Origin: an uncultured Rubrivivax sp.
GTDB taxonomy: Bacteria; Pseudomonadota; Gammaproteobacteria; Burkholderiales; Burkholderiaceae_C
Length of the DNA: 16,810 nt
Reading direction: 5' to 3'
NCBI GenBank assembly: GCA_937967345.1
Contig: CALBTN010000099.1
Location: 1-16,810, forward strand
Within the stretch, counting starts at the first letter, position 1. Each line of letters starts with the position of its first letter. This document shows, one piece after another, positions 7,561 through 16,354 of the stretch. The notes under the pieces are model-generated. The model had not been told where the DNA came from. It made no database searches and saw only the letters and a list, made by a program, of their open reading frames with translations. Made by a program: the position numbers and the translations under genes.

Positions 7561-8688
7561 CTAGCCGAGCTTCTTGCCGGCGAGCATGCCGCTGAGGATG
7601 TAGTCCATCGCCGAGCCGCCGGGCGCGGCCACCGAGGACGAGGTCTTGGCGCTCCACACCGTCTCGGGGCGCGCCTGCAGGATGAAGATGTTGCCGCCCG
7701 AAGGCAGGTCCTTGTCGAGCGCCCACTCGATGTCCATCGGGCAGCCGTAGTGCTTCTCGACGCGCTTGCCCAGCCAGGCCAGCTCGGTGATCTCGTCGTC
7801 GACCAGCGACTGCACGTTCTGCCGCTCGAACGGGATCTCCACCGCCTGCGAGCGCTGCGTCTTGGCGTCGACGGTGAAGCACATCTGCTTGGTCGACACG
7901 ATGCGCTCGATGATGTCCAGCGTGACCTTGTTGACCACGAAGTGGTCGGGCGTCACCTGGCCCGACACCACCGACTCGCCGAAGCCGAAGTTGGCGTCGA
8001 TGACGATCACCGAGCGGTCGCCATTGGCCGGGTGGATGGTGAACATCACGCCGGCGGTGAAGGCGTTGGCCATCTTCTGCACGCCCACGCTGATCGCCAG
8101 GCCGGTGTCGTCGAAGCCCTTGTTGGCGCGGTAGGCGATGGCGCGCGCGGTGTACAGGCTGGAGATGCAGCGCCGCATGTGGCACAGCACCTCGTCGATG
8201 CCGCGCACCCACAGGTAGGTGTCCTGCTGGCCGGCGAAGCTCGCGCCTTCCAGGTCTTCGGCGGTGGCGCTGGAGCGCACCGCCACCGGCACGCCGGGCA
8301 TGCACGCGCGCAGCGCGAGCTTGCGGTAGCACTCGGCCACCTGGTCCTCGATCTGCAGCGAGAACGGCTGGGCCTCGATCAGCGCACGGATGCTTTCGCT
8401 CAGCCGCTCCAGCGCCGCCAGGTCGTTGACGTCGGCCGCGCCGAGCAGCGCGCGCACCTGGCGGTCCAGCCCGGCCTCGGCCATGAAGCGGCGGTAGCCC
8501 TCGGTGGTCAGCGCGAAACCGGGCGGCACGCGCACGCCGGCATGGATCAGCTCGCCCAGCGATGCGCACTTGCCGCCCACCAGCGCCACCGCGTCGCGCC
8601 GGCAGTCCTCGAACCAGCACACCAGCGGCGCACGCGCCGCCGCGCGGCCCGCGCCGGGCCAGGCCAATGTCTCGGTGACGCTGCCCAT
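7561..8688 (-). CDS. ppsB: Phenylphosphate synthase subunit 2 (PEP synthase N-terminal-like, ATP-binding)
   Basis: A 375-residue protein equal to the N-terminal nucleotide-binding part of PEP synthase/pyruvate phosphate dikinase. It shows VALVGGKCASLGELIHAGVRVPPGFALTT-type sequence in residues 34-62, VAVRSSATAEDLEGASFAGQQ around 135-155, a MFTIHPANGD strand at 215-224 and the closing QARPET at 338-343. There is no phosphohistidine domain and no PEP/pyruvate-binding barrel; the former is in the neighbouring ppsA. This split matches the 40-kDa protein 2 of Thauera phenylphosphate synthase, which uses ATP to phosphorylate the catalytic histidine of protein 1. The gap from ppsA is 13 nt and the following gap to the UbiD gene is 58 nt with nothing evident. 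The start ATG has only a weak GGCGG-type leader. Confidence 0.93.
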   Translation of the reverse strand: MGSVTETLAWPGAGRAAARAPLVCWFEDCRRDAVALVGGKCASLGELIHAGVRVPPGFALTTEGYRRFMAEAGLDRQVRALLGAADVNDLAALERLSESIRALIEAQPFSLQIEDQVAECYRKLALRACMPGVPVAVRSSATAEDLEGASFAGQQDTYLWVRGIDEVLCHMRRCISSLYTARAIAYRANKGFDDTGLAISVGVQKMANAFTAGVMFTIHPANGDRSVIVIDANFGFGESVVSGQVTPDHFVVNKVTLDIIERIVSTKQMCFTVDAKTQRSQAVEIPFERQNVQSLVDDEITELAWLGKRVEKHYGCPMDIEWALDKDLPSGGNIFILQARPETVWSAKTSSSVAAPGGSAMDYILSGMLAGKKLG

Positions 8689-8701
8689 GGCGGTGCCGCC
8701 G

Positions 8702-10537
8702 TCAGCGTGCGATCGTCACCGCGCCGGTCGAGCCATCGACCCGGATGTGCATGCCGGTGCGGATGATCTTGGTCGCGTGCCCGGTGCCGACCACCGCCGG
8801 CATGCCGTACTCGCGGCACACGATCGCGGCATGGCTCATCACGCCGCCGACATCGGTGATGCACGCGCCGATCTTGGCGAAGGCCGGTGCCCACGACGGC
8901 GAGGTGGTCGGCGCGACCAGGATCTCGCCTTCGAGCAGCTCGCCGACCTCGTCCACCGTGCGGCACACCCGCGCCTTGCCTTCGCGGATGCCGGGGCTGC
9001 CGGCGAAGCCCTTGAGTTCGGTGATGCTGTCCGGGTCCTTGACTTCCTGCACCGCGGCCCAGTCGGCCAGCGACTTGTTGGTCACGCCCCACAGCACGAT
9101 GGTGAAGGGCTCCTGGATCACCTCGGGCGCGGTGCCGATGGCCGGCGGCGCGCTCCACTGCCTGAACTTGTCCATCACGCCCTTGCGCCAGGCGATCTCT
9201 TGCGGCCAGGTCTGGGTGCCGCGCGGCGTGACGCCGGTGGCCCAGGCGGTGACGATGTCCCACAACGCCGCCTTGACCTCGTCGCGCTTGAGCAGCCACA
9301 CGTCCTCGACGTCTTCGATGACGCCGTGCTCCTTCATGATCGCGGCGACCTCGCGCATCTTGTTCCAGAACACCGAGTGGAACCAGTGCTCGACGTAGAA
9401 CAGGTGGTTCTCGACGTAGGGGAACACGGTCTTGGCGCAGCCGAGCAGCTCGTCGAACTGCTTGCGGTCGGCGTCGTTGTCGATCAGGCCGCGGTACTCG
9501 GCGGTGATGCGGTCGCGCTCGGCGCGCACCTTGTCGGTCGGCCGGTCGATGGACACGCCCTGCTGGAGCTTGCCGATGTAGGTGGCGATGCCCGACAGCG
9601 GCACGTTCATCTGGTCGTTCCACGAGCGGTCGTGGTGGAACCAGCCGGTGCCGGTGGAGATGTTGAACCAGGGCTCGCGCGCCAGGTCCAGCGAGCTGAG
9701 CCACTCGACGCCGGCGGGCAGCTTCATCAGCGCTGCTTCGACCACGCTCCACTCGGGGCTGAAGGTCACGACCGGGTCGACGCCGAGCTCGATCGCCTTG
9801 CGCGCCAGCTTCTTCAGCTGCTCGTCGGGCTCGTACATGATGACGTCGATGCCCGAGATCATCTGCGTCACGCGCTGCGGCGGGATGCTGGGGAACAGCT
9901 TCTGCACGAAGTCGAGGAAGAACACGTAGGCCGCGTAGCCCAGGTTCAGGAACTCGAAGTGGTACTGCCAGCACTTGATGCCCAGGTTGATCAGGTCGTC
10001 GTAGTTCTTCAGCAGGTGGTAGCCGTGCGATTCGCCGAGCGCGTCGGTGACCACCGACATGTCCTCCATCTCGGCCAGGCGCGGGATGCGCAGCGCCTCG
10101 AGCTCGCGGATCGTGGCCTGCATCTTCAGCTTCCACTTGGCCTCGAGCTCGTCCCAGTTCTTGTAGTAGTAGCCGGCGCGCTCCATGAAGTTGGGCACGC
10201 GCTGGCCGATCTCCTCGGGGTCCTTGACCGGCACCGGCGAGATGTAGACGTAGCCGTTGATGATGCGATGGTCCACGCCGCGCACCGGCGGCACCATGAA
10301 GATGCGGTTGTTGAACTGCGACAGCGCCAGGTACCAGGCCTCGTCCCAGATGGTGTCGAAGGGGTAAAGCGGCTCGGGGTAGTGCAAGCCGTCGTAGAAC
10401 CAGAAAGTCTCCTTCTCGTAGGCGTTGCGCACCGGGTCGTCGCTGACGAACTGGTAGTGGTAGGGGTACATGCGCTCCCAGCCTTCGGTGCCGGGAATCG
10501 TCTTCGCCTTCACGTCGTGGGGTACCGGGAACTTCAT
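8702..10537 (-). CDS. ppsA: Phenylphosphate synthase subunit 1 (phosphohistidine subunit)
   Basis: A 611-residue protein, about 70 kDa, fitting protein 1 of Thauera aromatica phenylphosphate synthase. The N-terminal two thirds (MKFPVPHDVKAKTIPGTEGW onward) are specific to this family and aromatic-rich. The C-terminal ~90 residues form the swivelling phosphohistidine domain of PEP-utilising enzymes, with TDVGGVMSHAAIVCREYGMP; the His falls at residue 569, the number I remember for the phosphorylated His in the Thauera enzyme. It passes phosphate to phenol, giving phenylphosphate, in the cytoplasm. The ATG at 10537 was chosen because AGGAG lies eight bases upstream and family sequence begins there; the open frame extends 59 codons further but is not conserved-looking. 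It is the first gene of the operon, behind a sigma-54 promoter. Confidence 0.95.
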   Translation of the reverse strand: MKFPVPHDVKAKTIPGTEGWERMYPYHYQFVSDDPVRNAYEKETFWFYDGLHYPEPLYPFDTIWDEAWYLALSQFNNRIFMVPPVRGVDHRIINGYVYISPVPVKDPEEIGQRVPNFMERAGYYYKNWDELEAKWKLKMQATIRELEALRIPRLAEMEDMSVVTDALGESHGYHLLKNYDDLINLGIKCWQYHFEFLNLGYAAYVFFLDFVQKLFPSIPPQRVTQMISGIDVIMYEPDEQLKKLARKAIELGVDPVVTFSPEWSVVEAALMKLPAGVEWLSSLDLAREPWFNISTGTGWFHHDRSWNDQMNVPLSGIATYIGKLQQGVSIDRPTDKVRAERDRITAEYRGLIDNDADRKQFDELLGCAKTVFPYVENHLFYVEHWFHSVFWNKMREVAAIMKEHGVIEDVEDVWLLKRDEVKAALWDIVTAWATGVTPRGTQTWPQEIAWRKGVMDKFRQWSAPPAIGTAPEVIQEPFTIVLWGVTNKSLADWAAVQEVKDPDSITELKGFAGSPGIREGKARVCRTVDEVGELLEGEILVAPTTSPSWAPAFAKIGACITDVGGVMSHAAIVCREYGMPAVVGTGHATKIIRTGMHIRVDGSTGAVTIAR

Positions 10538-10622
10538 GCGCTGGTCTCCTGGTGGTGATGGGCGCTGCGCCGCTGCCGGGCAGGTAGGCCTGCGATGCGG
10601 GCCGCGCTCGTGACCCGTGCAA

Positions 10623-10638
10623 TGCACGGTCCGTGCCA
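10623..10638 (-). promoter_or_regulatory. Sigma-54 promoter for the ppsA operon
   Basis: Read on the minus strand, the element is TGGCACGGACCGTGCA. Against the sigma-54 consensus TGGCACRNNNNTTGCW it differs at one base (G for the first T of TTGC) and keeps the invariant GG and GC at the correct spacing. Predicted transcription start is near 10612, leaving a leader of about 75 nt before ppsA. It faces the operon and lies downstream of the two operator copies, as expected for a DmpR/XylR-type enhancer-dependent promoter. The site also overlaps two short perfect palindromes (GCACGGTCCGTGC and CGTGCAATGCACG). Confidence 0.85.
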
Positions 10639-10683
10639 GCGGCTGCAGCTTCGGCCTGCGCCCAGCGCCAGCGGCGGCGCACG

Positions 10684-10716
10684 CCGTGCCGCTGCGCCTG
10701 CGCTGCCGCGGCACGG
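10684..10716. repeat. GC-rich inverted repeat in the spacer between operators and promoter
   Basis: Arms of 9 bp, CCGTGCCGC (10684-10692) and GCGGCACGG (10708-10716), are exact reverse complements around a 15-nt loop. It lies about 70-105 bp upstream of the predicted ppsA start, in the DNA that must loop between operators and sigma-54 promoter. In such GC-rich DNA a chance occurrence is quite possible; no function is claimed. Confidence 0.35.
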
Positions 10717-10785
10717 GGCCAGCGCCGGCGCGGCAACACGAGCTGACCGAGCAGCGAACGCAACGCGATGCGGCGCCATCGACCG

Positions 10786-10801
10786 TTGATCATTTCGTGA
10801 C
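10786..10801 (-). promoter_or_regulatory. Upstream activating sequence 1 for the phenol regulator (candidate)
   Basis: Minus-strand sequence GTCACGAAATGATCAA. It agrees with the XylR/DmpR operator consensus TTGANCAATTGATCAA at 11 of 15 defined positions, with the right half (TGATCAA) perfect. A small dyad TCA-N5-TGA is at its core. The centre lies about 180 bp upstream of the predicted sigma-54 transcription start, a usual distance for this activator family. The core is repeated exactly 40 bp further upstream. Confidence 0.7.
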
Positions 10802-10825
10802 TCCTGCGGCCTCGATCGGCGGGCA

Positions 10826-10841
10826 GTGTTCATTTCGTGAA
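10826..10841 (-). promoter_or_regulatory. Upstream activating sequence 2 for the phenol regulator (candidate)
   Basis: Minus-strand sequence TTCACGAAATGAACAC, sharing the 11-base core TCACGAAATGA with the first copy and forming a TTCA-N5-TGAA dyad. It matches the XylR/DmpR operator consensus at 10 of 15 defined positions. The centre is 40 bp from the other copy, close to four helical turns, so both would be bound on roughly the same face of the DNA. Such tandem sites are the usual enhancer layout for this activator family. Confidence 0.68.
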
Positions 10842-11015
10842 GCCGCATCCAACGCTGCCATGCGCCCCCCGCACTGCAGGGGGTCTGGCTCGCGCGCTCC
10901 TTGGTCCACATCAAGGCGCGCCCGGGCACGCGGCGCTAGAAGGCGATTTGCCCAGGGCGGCGATCGAGCGGGTGTTCCAACGCCAAGCGCCGCCCGCGCG
11001 CAGGAGTCAGCGACG

Positions 11016-12760
<1,745 letters not shown>

Positions 12761-12761
<1 letters not shown>

Positions 12762-13234
12762 TGGCCGCCGACGACCTGGCCACCACGGTCGCGCAGTACC
12801 TGCAGCGCCACCACGTGATGACGCTGGCCACCTGCGGCGCCGGCGGGCCATGGGCCGCGGCGGTGTTCTACGTCAGCGTCGGCCCGGCGCTGTACTTCCT
12901 GTCGTCGCCCACCAGCCGCCACTGCCGCGACCTGGCCGCCAACCCGCGCTGCGCGGCGACGGTGCAGCAAGACACCGGCGAGTGGCAGCGCATCCAGGGG
13001 GTGCAACTCGAGGGCTTGGCGGTCGAGCTTCAAGGCGACGAGCAGCGGCTGGCCCGGCTGCACTACGGACGCAAGTTCCCGCTGGTCGGGCAACCCGAGC
13101 ACGCGCCGGCGCCGATCGCCGCGGCCTTGGCCAAGGTGCGCTGGTACCGGCTGCAGCCCACGCAGCTGCACTTCATCGACAACAGCCGCGGCTTCGGCCA
13201 GCGCGAGGCGGTGGCGCTGGACCGCTGGCGCTGA
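12761..13234 (+). CDS. YhbP/UPF0306-like pyridoxamine 5'-phosphate oxidase-fold protein
   Basis: A 157-residue protein with the split-barrel flavin-binding fold. It resembles E. coli YhbP along its length: YLQRHHVMTLATCG at the N-terminus, AAAVFYVSVGPALYFLSS, the IQGVQLEGLAVEL strand, and the C-terminal FIDNSRGFGQRE that parallels YhbP's FTDNTLGFGKK. The family is thought to bind FMN or a related cofactor; a reaction is not established. The ATG shares one base with the regulator's stop (TGATG), so it is probably translated from the same message as the phenol sensor. Whether it takes part in phenol metabolism or is an incidental passenger cannot be told from sequence. Confidence 0.82.
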
Positions 13235-13325
13235 CCTCGAGCGCCGCGCACTCTGCGCTGCCGCGGCAGCGGCCGCCAGACGGCCGGCCAATGCCCCTCG
13301 CCCGGCGCACCGCGACGGGCCTTCC

Positions 13326-13331
13326 TACAAT
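13326..13331 (+). promoter_or_regulatory. -10 box for the RNase AM gene, possibly giving a leaderless mRNA
   Basis: TACAAT matches the sigma-70 -10 consensus at five of six positions and ends 7 nt before the GTG at 13339. Transcription would therefore begin at or next to the start codon. There is no good -35 box 16-18 bp upstream. Confidence 0.5.
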
Positions 13332-13338
13332 TGCGCCA

Positions 13339-14196
13339 GTGCACCTTCTCAACGCCGACCTCCACTGCCATTCCGTCGTCTCCGACGGCACCTTGCAACC
13401 CGAAGCGCTGGCCCAGCGCGCCAAGGCCAACGGCGTCGAGCTCTGGTCGCTGACCGACCACGACGAAGTCGACGGCCAGCGCCGCGCCGCCGCCGCCGCG
13501 CGCGAGCTCGGGCTGGACTACCTCAGCGGCTGCGAAATCTCGGTCAGCTTTGCCGGCACCACGGTGCACATCGTCGGCCTGGGTTTCGATGCCGGCGACG
13601 CCGAGCTGCGTGCCGGGCTGGCCGCCACACGCGGCGGGCGCGACGCACGCGCGCACGAGATGGCCGCGTCGCTGGCCGGCGCGGCCATCGACGGCGCCTT
13701 CGAAGGCGCGCTGCGCTACGCCGGCAACCCTGCGCTGATCTCGCGCACGCACTTCGCGCGCCACCTGGTCGACGCGGGCGTGTGCGCCGACGTGGGCGAG
13801 GTCTTTCGCCGCTACCTCACCGAAGGCAAGCCCGGCTTCGTGCCGCACCGCTGGGCGAGCCTGGGCGACGCGGTACGCTGGATCACGCAGGCCGGCGGCA
13901 TGGCCGTGATCGCGCACCCGGGGCGCTACCGCTTCACGCCCACCGAAGAGTACGCGCTGTTCACCGAGTTCATCGGCCACGGCGGGCGCGGGGTCGAGGT
14001 CATCACCGGCAGCCACGGCCAGGCCGACTACCTGAAGTACGCCGACATGGCGCTGGAATTCGGCCTGCTCGCTTCGCGCGGCAGCGACTTCCACTCGCCC
14101 GGCGAGAGCCGAGTCGACCTGGGCACGCTGCCCGACCTGCCGGGTCGGCTGACACCGGTGTGGTCGGCGCTGCAGCCGCGCATCCAGCGCGCCTGA
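13339..14196 (+). CDS. rnm: PHP-domain 5'-3' exoribonuclease RNase AM (YciV/TrpH family)
   Basis: A 285-residue PHP-domain phosphoesterase. Metal-binding motifs are all present: DLHCHSVVSDGT near the N-terminus, TDHDEVDG, the Glu of SGCEIS, the His of TTVHIVGLGF, VIAHPGRYR and the closing RGSDFHSPGESR. E. coli RNase AM (YciV) trims 5' ends of ribosomal RNAs and the family also dephosphorylates 3',5'-nucleoside bisphosphates. The GTG at 13339 starts four residues before the first metal motif and follows a -10-like TACAAT; an in-frame ATG at 13291 would add 16 residues with no conserved look and is the alternative. It is followed by yciO, the same neighbour as in E. coli. Confidence 0.92.
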   Translation: MHLLNADLHCHSVVSDGTLQPEALAQRAKANGVELWSLTDHDEVDGQRRAAAAARELGLDYLSGCEISVSFAGTTVHIVGLGFDAGDAELRAGLAATRGGRDARAHEMAASLAGAAIDGAFEGALRYAGNPALISRTHFARHLVDAGVCADVGEVFRRYLTEGKPGFVPHRWASLGDAVRWITQAGGMAVIAHPGRYRFTPTEEYALFTEFIGHGGRGVEVITGSHGQADYLKYADMALEFGLLASRGSDFHSPGESRVDLGTLPDLPGRLTPVWSALQPRIQRA

Positions 14197-14205
14197 CGCA
14201 AGAGG

Positions 14206-14221
14206 GCCGGCGCGCGCCGGC
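14206..14221. repeat. 16-bp perfect palindrome behind the RNase AM gene
   Basis: GCCGGCGCGCGCCGGC is fully self-complementary and begins 9 nt after the RNase AM stop. A closely related hairpin with the same GCCGGCGC arm lies after yciO. It could fold at the 3' end of the transcript, but there is no T-run, so a terminator role is uncertain. Confidence 0.45.
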
Positions 14222-14238
14222 GCGCTGGCGCAGCCGAC

Positions 14239-14244
14239 GACAAT
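14239..14244 (+). promoter_or_regulatory. -10-like box for yciO, possibly giving a leaderless mRNA
   Basis: GACAAT (four of six matches to TATAAT) ends six bases before the ATG at 14251, the same arrangement as upstream of the RNase AM gene. There is no ribosome binding site in the short gap and no clear -35 box. Confidence 0.4.
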
Positions 14245-14250
14245 CAGCAC

Positions 14251-14883
14251 ATGTCGCAATACTTCGAGGTCCACCCCGACAACCCGCAACCGCGGCTGCT
14301 GAAACAGGCCGCGCTGATCCTGCAGCAAGGCGGCATCGCCGCGGTGCCCACCGATTCCAGCTACGCGCTGGTGTGCCGGCTCGAAGACAAGGCTGCATCG
14401 CAGGCGCTGCGCCGGCTGCGCCAGGTCGACGACAAGCACCACCTGACACTGTTGTGCCGCGACCTGAGCGAGCTGGCCACCTACGCACGCGTCGACAACC
14501 AGCAGTACCGGCTGCTCAAGCTGGGCACGCCGGGGCCGTTCACCTTCATCCTCGAGGCGACCAAGGAAGTGCCGCGGCGGCTGAGCCACCCGTCGCGGCG
14601 CACGATCGGCCTGCGCGTGCCGGCGCACCAGGTGCTGCACGACCTGCTCGAGGCCTTCGGCGAGCCGCTGCTGAGCACGACGCTGATGCTGCCGGGCGAG
14701 CGCGAGCCGCTGAACGACGCGCAGCGCATCCGCGAGCACTTCCAGAAACAGCTGCAGGCGGTGATCGACGCCGGTGCCTGCCCGATGCAGCCGACCACGG
14801 TGATCGACCTGGCGTCGCGCGAGCCGCAGATCCTGCGTGTGGGCCGCGGCGATCCGGCGCGGCTGGGGCTGGTTGCGCAGTGA
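14251..14883 (+). CDS. yciO: YciO, Sua5/YrdC/TsaC-fold protein
   Basis: A 210-residue protein of the Sua5/YrdC fold, very close to E. coli YciO: it opens MSQYFEVHPDNPQPRL, keeps PTDSSYALVC, the LLCRDLSELATY stretch, LGTPGPFTFILEATKEVPRRL, RTIGLRVP and LLSTTLMLPG, and ends near PTTVIDLASREPQILRVGRGD. TsaC/Sua5 relatives make threonylcarbamoyl-adenylate for tRNA modification; YciO is a paralogue with, as far as I know, only weak activity of that sort. The sequence is clearly of the YciO branch. It follows RNase AM with a 54-nt gap that contains a palindrome and a possible promoter of its own. Confidence 0.93.
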   Translation: MSQYFEVHPDNPQPRLLKQAALILQQGGIAAVPTDSSYALVCRLEDKAASQALRRLRQVDDKHHLTLLCRDLSELATYARVDNQQYRLLKLGTPGPFTFILEATKEVPRRLSHPSRRTIGLRVPAHQVLHDLLEAFGEPLLSTTLMLPGEREPLNDAQRIREHFQKQLQAVIDAGACPMQPTTVIDLASREPQILRVGRGDPARLGLVAQ

Positions 14884-14888
14884 GGCCT

Positions 14889-14907
14889 GCCGGCGCTGCG
14901 CGCCGGC
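14889..14907. terminator. GC-rich hairpin between convergent yciO and nnrS-like genes
   Basis: GCCGGCGC (14889-14896) and GCGCCGGC (14900-14907) pair over 8 bp around a 3-nt loop. A second, wider pairing joins 14888-14895 with 14918-14925. It occupies the 52-bp gap between two converging genes, the natural place for a shared terminator. There is no T-run on either side, so intrinsic termination is not certain. Confidence 0.45.
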
Positions 14908-14935
14908 GCGCGGCCGACGCCGGCAGCCAGCGGCT

Positions 14936-16111
14936 TCAGTGCGGCTCGAACTCGCGGCGCGGCCGCCGCGCGTAGGCGCGCAGCGCATCGGCCAGCAGCC
15001 AGCTCAGCAGCCCGAAGGCGATCGACCAGCAAGCCGCGGCCGCAACCAGCAGCCACACCGCGTGCCCCGGCCACATCGCCGCCGCGACGCGGCCGGCCGC
15101 GGCGAGCGCGATCAGCGCCGTGCCCCAGACCAGCCGGCGCTCGGCCGCGGCGTCGAGCCGCGCGCGCGTCAGCAAGGTGACGGCCATGACGTTGAAGGTC
15201 AGCGTACCCAGCGCGCCGATGGTCAGCAGGTGCAGCGCGGCGGTGCGCTGCGGGCCCGGTGCGGCAGGCGCGAGCGCGCACAGCCCCACGCCGAGCCAGG
15301 CGTAACCGGCGCCCAGGCACAGCAGATCGGGGCGCCGCCGGCAAGCCCACAACCGCCAGCGCGCCAGCCGCACCAGCGCCAGCATGCCGGCCGCAGCGCA
15401 AGCCAGCCGCAGCACCAGATCCAGGCGCGGCCACGGCGCCGCGACGAAGGCCAGCGCCATGGCCACCAGGATCGCGCCCTCGAGCCAAGGCTGCACCCGG
15501 GCCTGCAGGTTTGCGCCCTGGCGGTAGAACTGCCCGGCCGCGGCCGGGGCGATGATGCGCCCGCCCATAAACAGCATCAGCGCCGCCAGCGCCAGCACCA
15601 GCGCCAGGACGACGGCGTGCACCGCCGCGCCGGCGGCGAAGGCCGCGACGTCGACCGCCACCGCGGTCAGGCACAGCGCCGCCAGGATCGCCGGCAGCGC
15701 CTGGTTGCGCAGCTTCTTCGCCGCCTTGAACAGCCTTGGTGCGGCGCGCAGCCCGAGCGCGGCGGCGAAGGCGATATCGAAGACCGTCGCCACCGCGAGT
15801 GGCAGCACCAGGTAGGCCAGCCGCGCCGCCAGCCACAGACCCAGCATCAACCGCAACCGCCACCGCGGCAGCGCGCCAAGCTGGTTGCCGGCGACGACGG
15901 CCAGCGCGTAGCCCAGCAGCATCTCGTGCGCGTGGCCCAGCGGCGTGGCCAGCGCCGCCGGCCCCGCGGCGATGCCGGTCAGCGCCAGCACCGACCACGG
16001 CAGAACCAGCGCGGCATACAGTGCCGCGGCCGGATAGAACACGGTGCCTGCGGCGGCCAGCGCCGGCTTCAGCGGCTGCGGCTGCAACCGAGGGGCGGGT
16101 TCAGACGGCAT
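14936..16111 (-). CDS. NnrS-family multipass membrane protein
   Basis: A 391-residue, very hydrophobic protein with about 10-12 predicted membrane segments. The NnrS signature LGHAHEMLLGYALAVVAGNQLG begins near residue 58, with His60, His62 and Glu63 as likely heme or metal ligands, and HLLTIGALGTLTFNVMAVTLLTRARL lies in the C-terminal half. NnrS proteins are linked to denitrification and resistance to nitric oxide stress; Rhodobacter NnrS is described as a heme- and copper-containing membrane protein. Here it stands alone, converging on yciO. The 243-bp gap upstream holds no clear FNR, NNR or NsrR box. The ATG at 16111 gives a short soluble leader before the first membrane segment. Confidence 0.88.
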   Translation of the reverse strand: MPSEPAPRLQPQPLKPALAAAGTVFYPAAALYAALVLPWSVLALTGIAAGPAALATPLGHAHEMLLGYALAVVAGNQLGALPRWRLRLMLGLWLAARLAYLVLPLAVATVFDIAFAAALGLRAAPRLFKAAKKLRNQALPAILAALCLTAVAVDVAAFAAGAAVHAVVLALVLALAALMLFMGGRIIAPAAAGQFYRQGANLQARVQPWLEGAILVAMALAFVAAPWPRLDLVLRLACAAAGMLALVRLARWRLWACRRRPDLLCLGAGYAWLGVGLCALAPAAPGPQRTAALHLLTIGALGTLTFNVMAVTLLTRARLDAAAERRLVWGTALIALAAAGRVAAAMWPGHAVWLLVAAAACWSIAFGLLSWLLADALRAYARRPRREFEPH

Positions 16112-16354
16112 GCGCCGCAGCGCCGTCTTTGCAGCGAGGCGTCGGGGTCAGGGGGAGCGAACAATTCGGCATGACGCATCGCACGGTGCAAACCGGCTGG
16201 CCGGTGAGACGTCGATCCCGATGATGCCCCCGCCGGAGCGAAGCCATCCTGCGGCCAGGGCGAACCGCTCGGCGATGGCCTCGCTGCGGGGCTGCGCCAC
16301 CCGGCCGAAGGCAACCGAGGTTGCGCCGGCTGCATGCGCGGGCGGACCCGCGCA

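Larger units (their letters stand above)
10538..11015. other. Divergent control region between the phenol operon and its regulator
   Basis: This 478-bp stretch carries no convincing gene. It holds, from the ppsA side, a predicted 5' leader of about 75 nt, a sigma-54 promoter on the minus strand (10623-10638), a GC-rich inverted repeat (10684-10716), two similar dyad operator copies (10786-10801 and 10826-10841) and then about 170 bp leading to the regulator start. No recognisable A/T-rich IHF site separates operators and promoter. I saw no convincing -35/-10 pair or sigma-54 site for the regulator direction. Confidence 0.7.

Noticed and set aside
7474..10558. Long plus-strand open frames opposite ppsA, ppsB and the UbiD gene
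   Set aside because: They are His/Arg/Ala/Val-rich mirror frames caused by high GC at third positions and match no family.
10538..10714. 59-codon N-terminal extension of ppsA
   Set aside because: It covers the predicted sigma-54 promoter and transcription start, has low-complexity composition, and the ATG at 10537 has a strong ribosome binding site.
10921..10940. Sigma-54-like site on the plus strand in front of the regulator (GGGCACGCGGC...)
   Set aside because: It has a GG element but lacks the GC at the required -12 position.
16192..16205. ACCGGC/GCCGGT inverted repeat between the NnrS-family and DUF1993 genes as a terminator
   Set aside because: The arms leave only a two-base loop and there is no U-tract; too weak to call.
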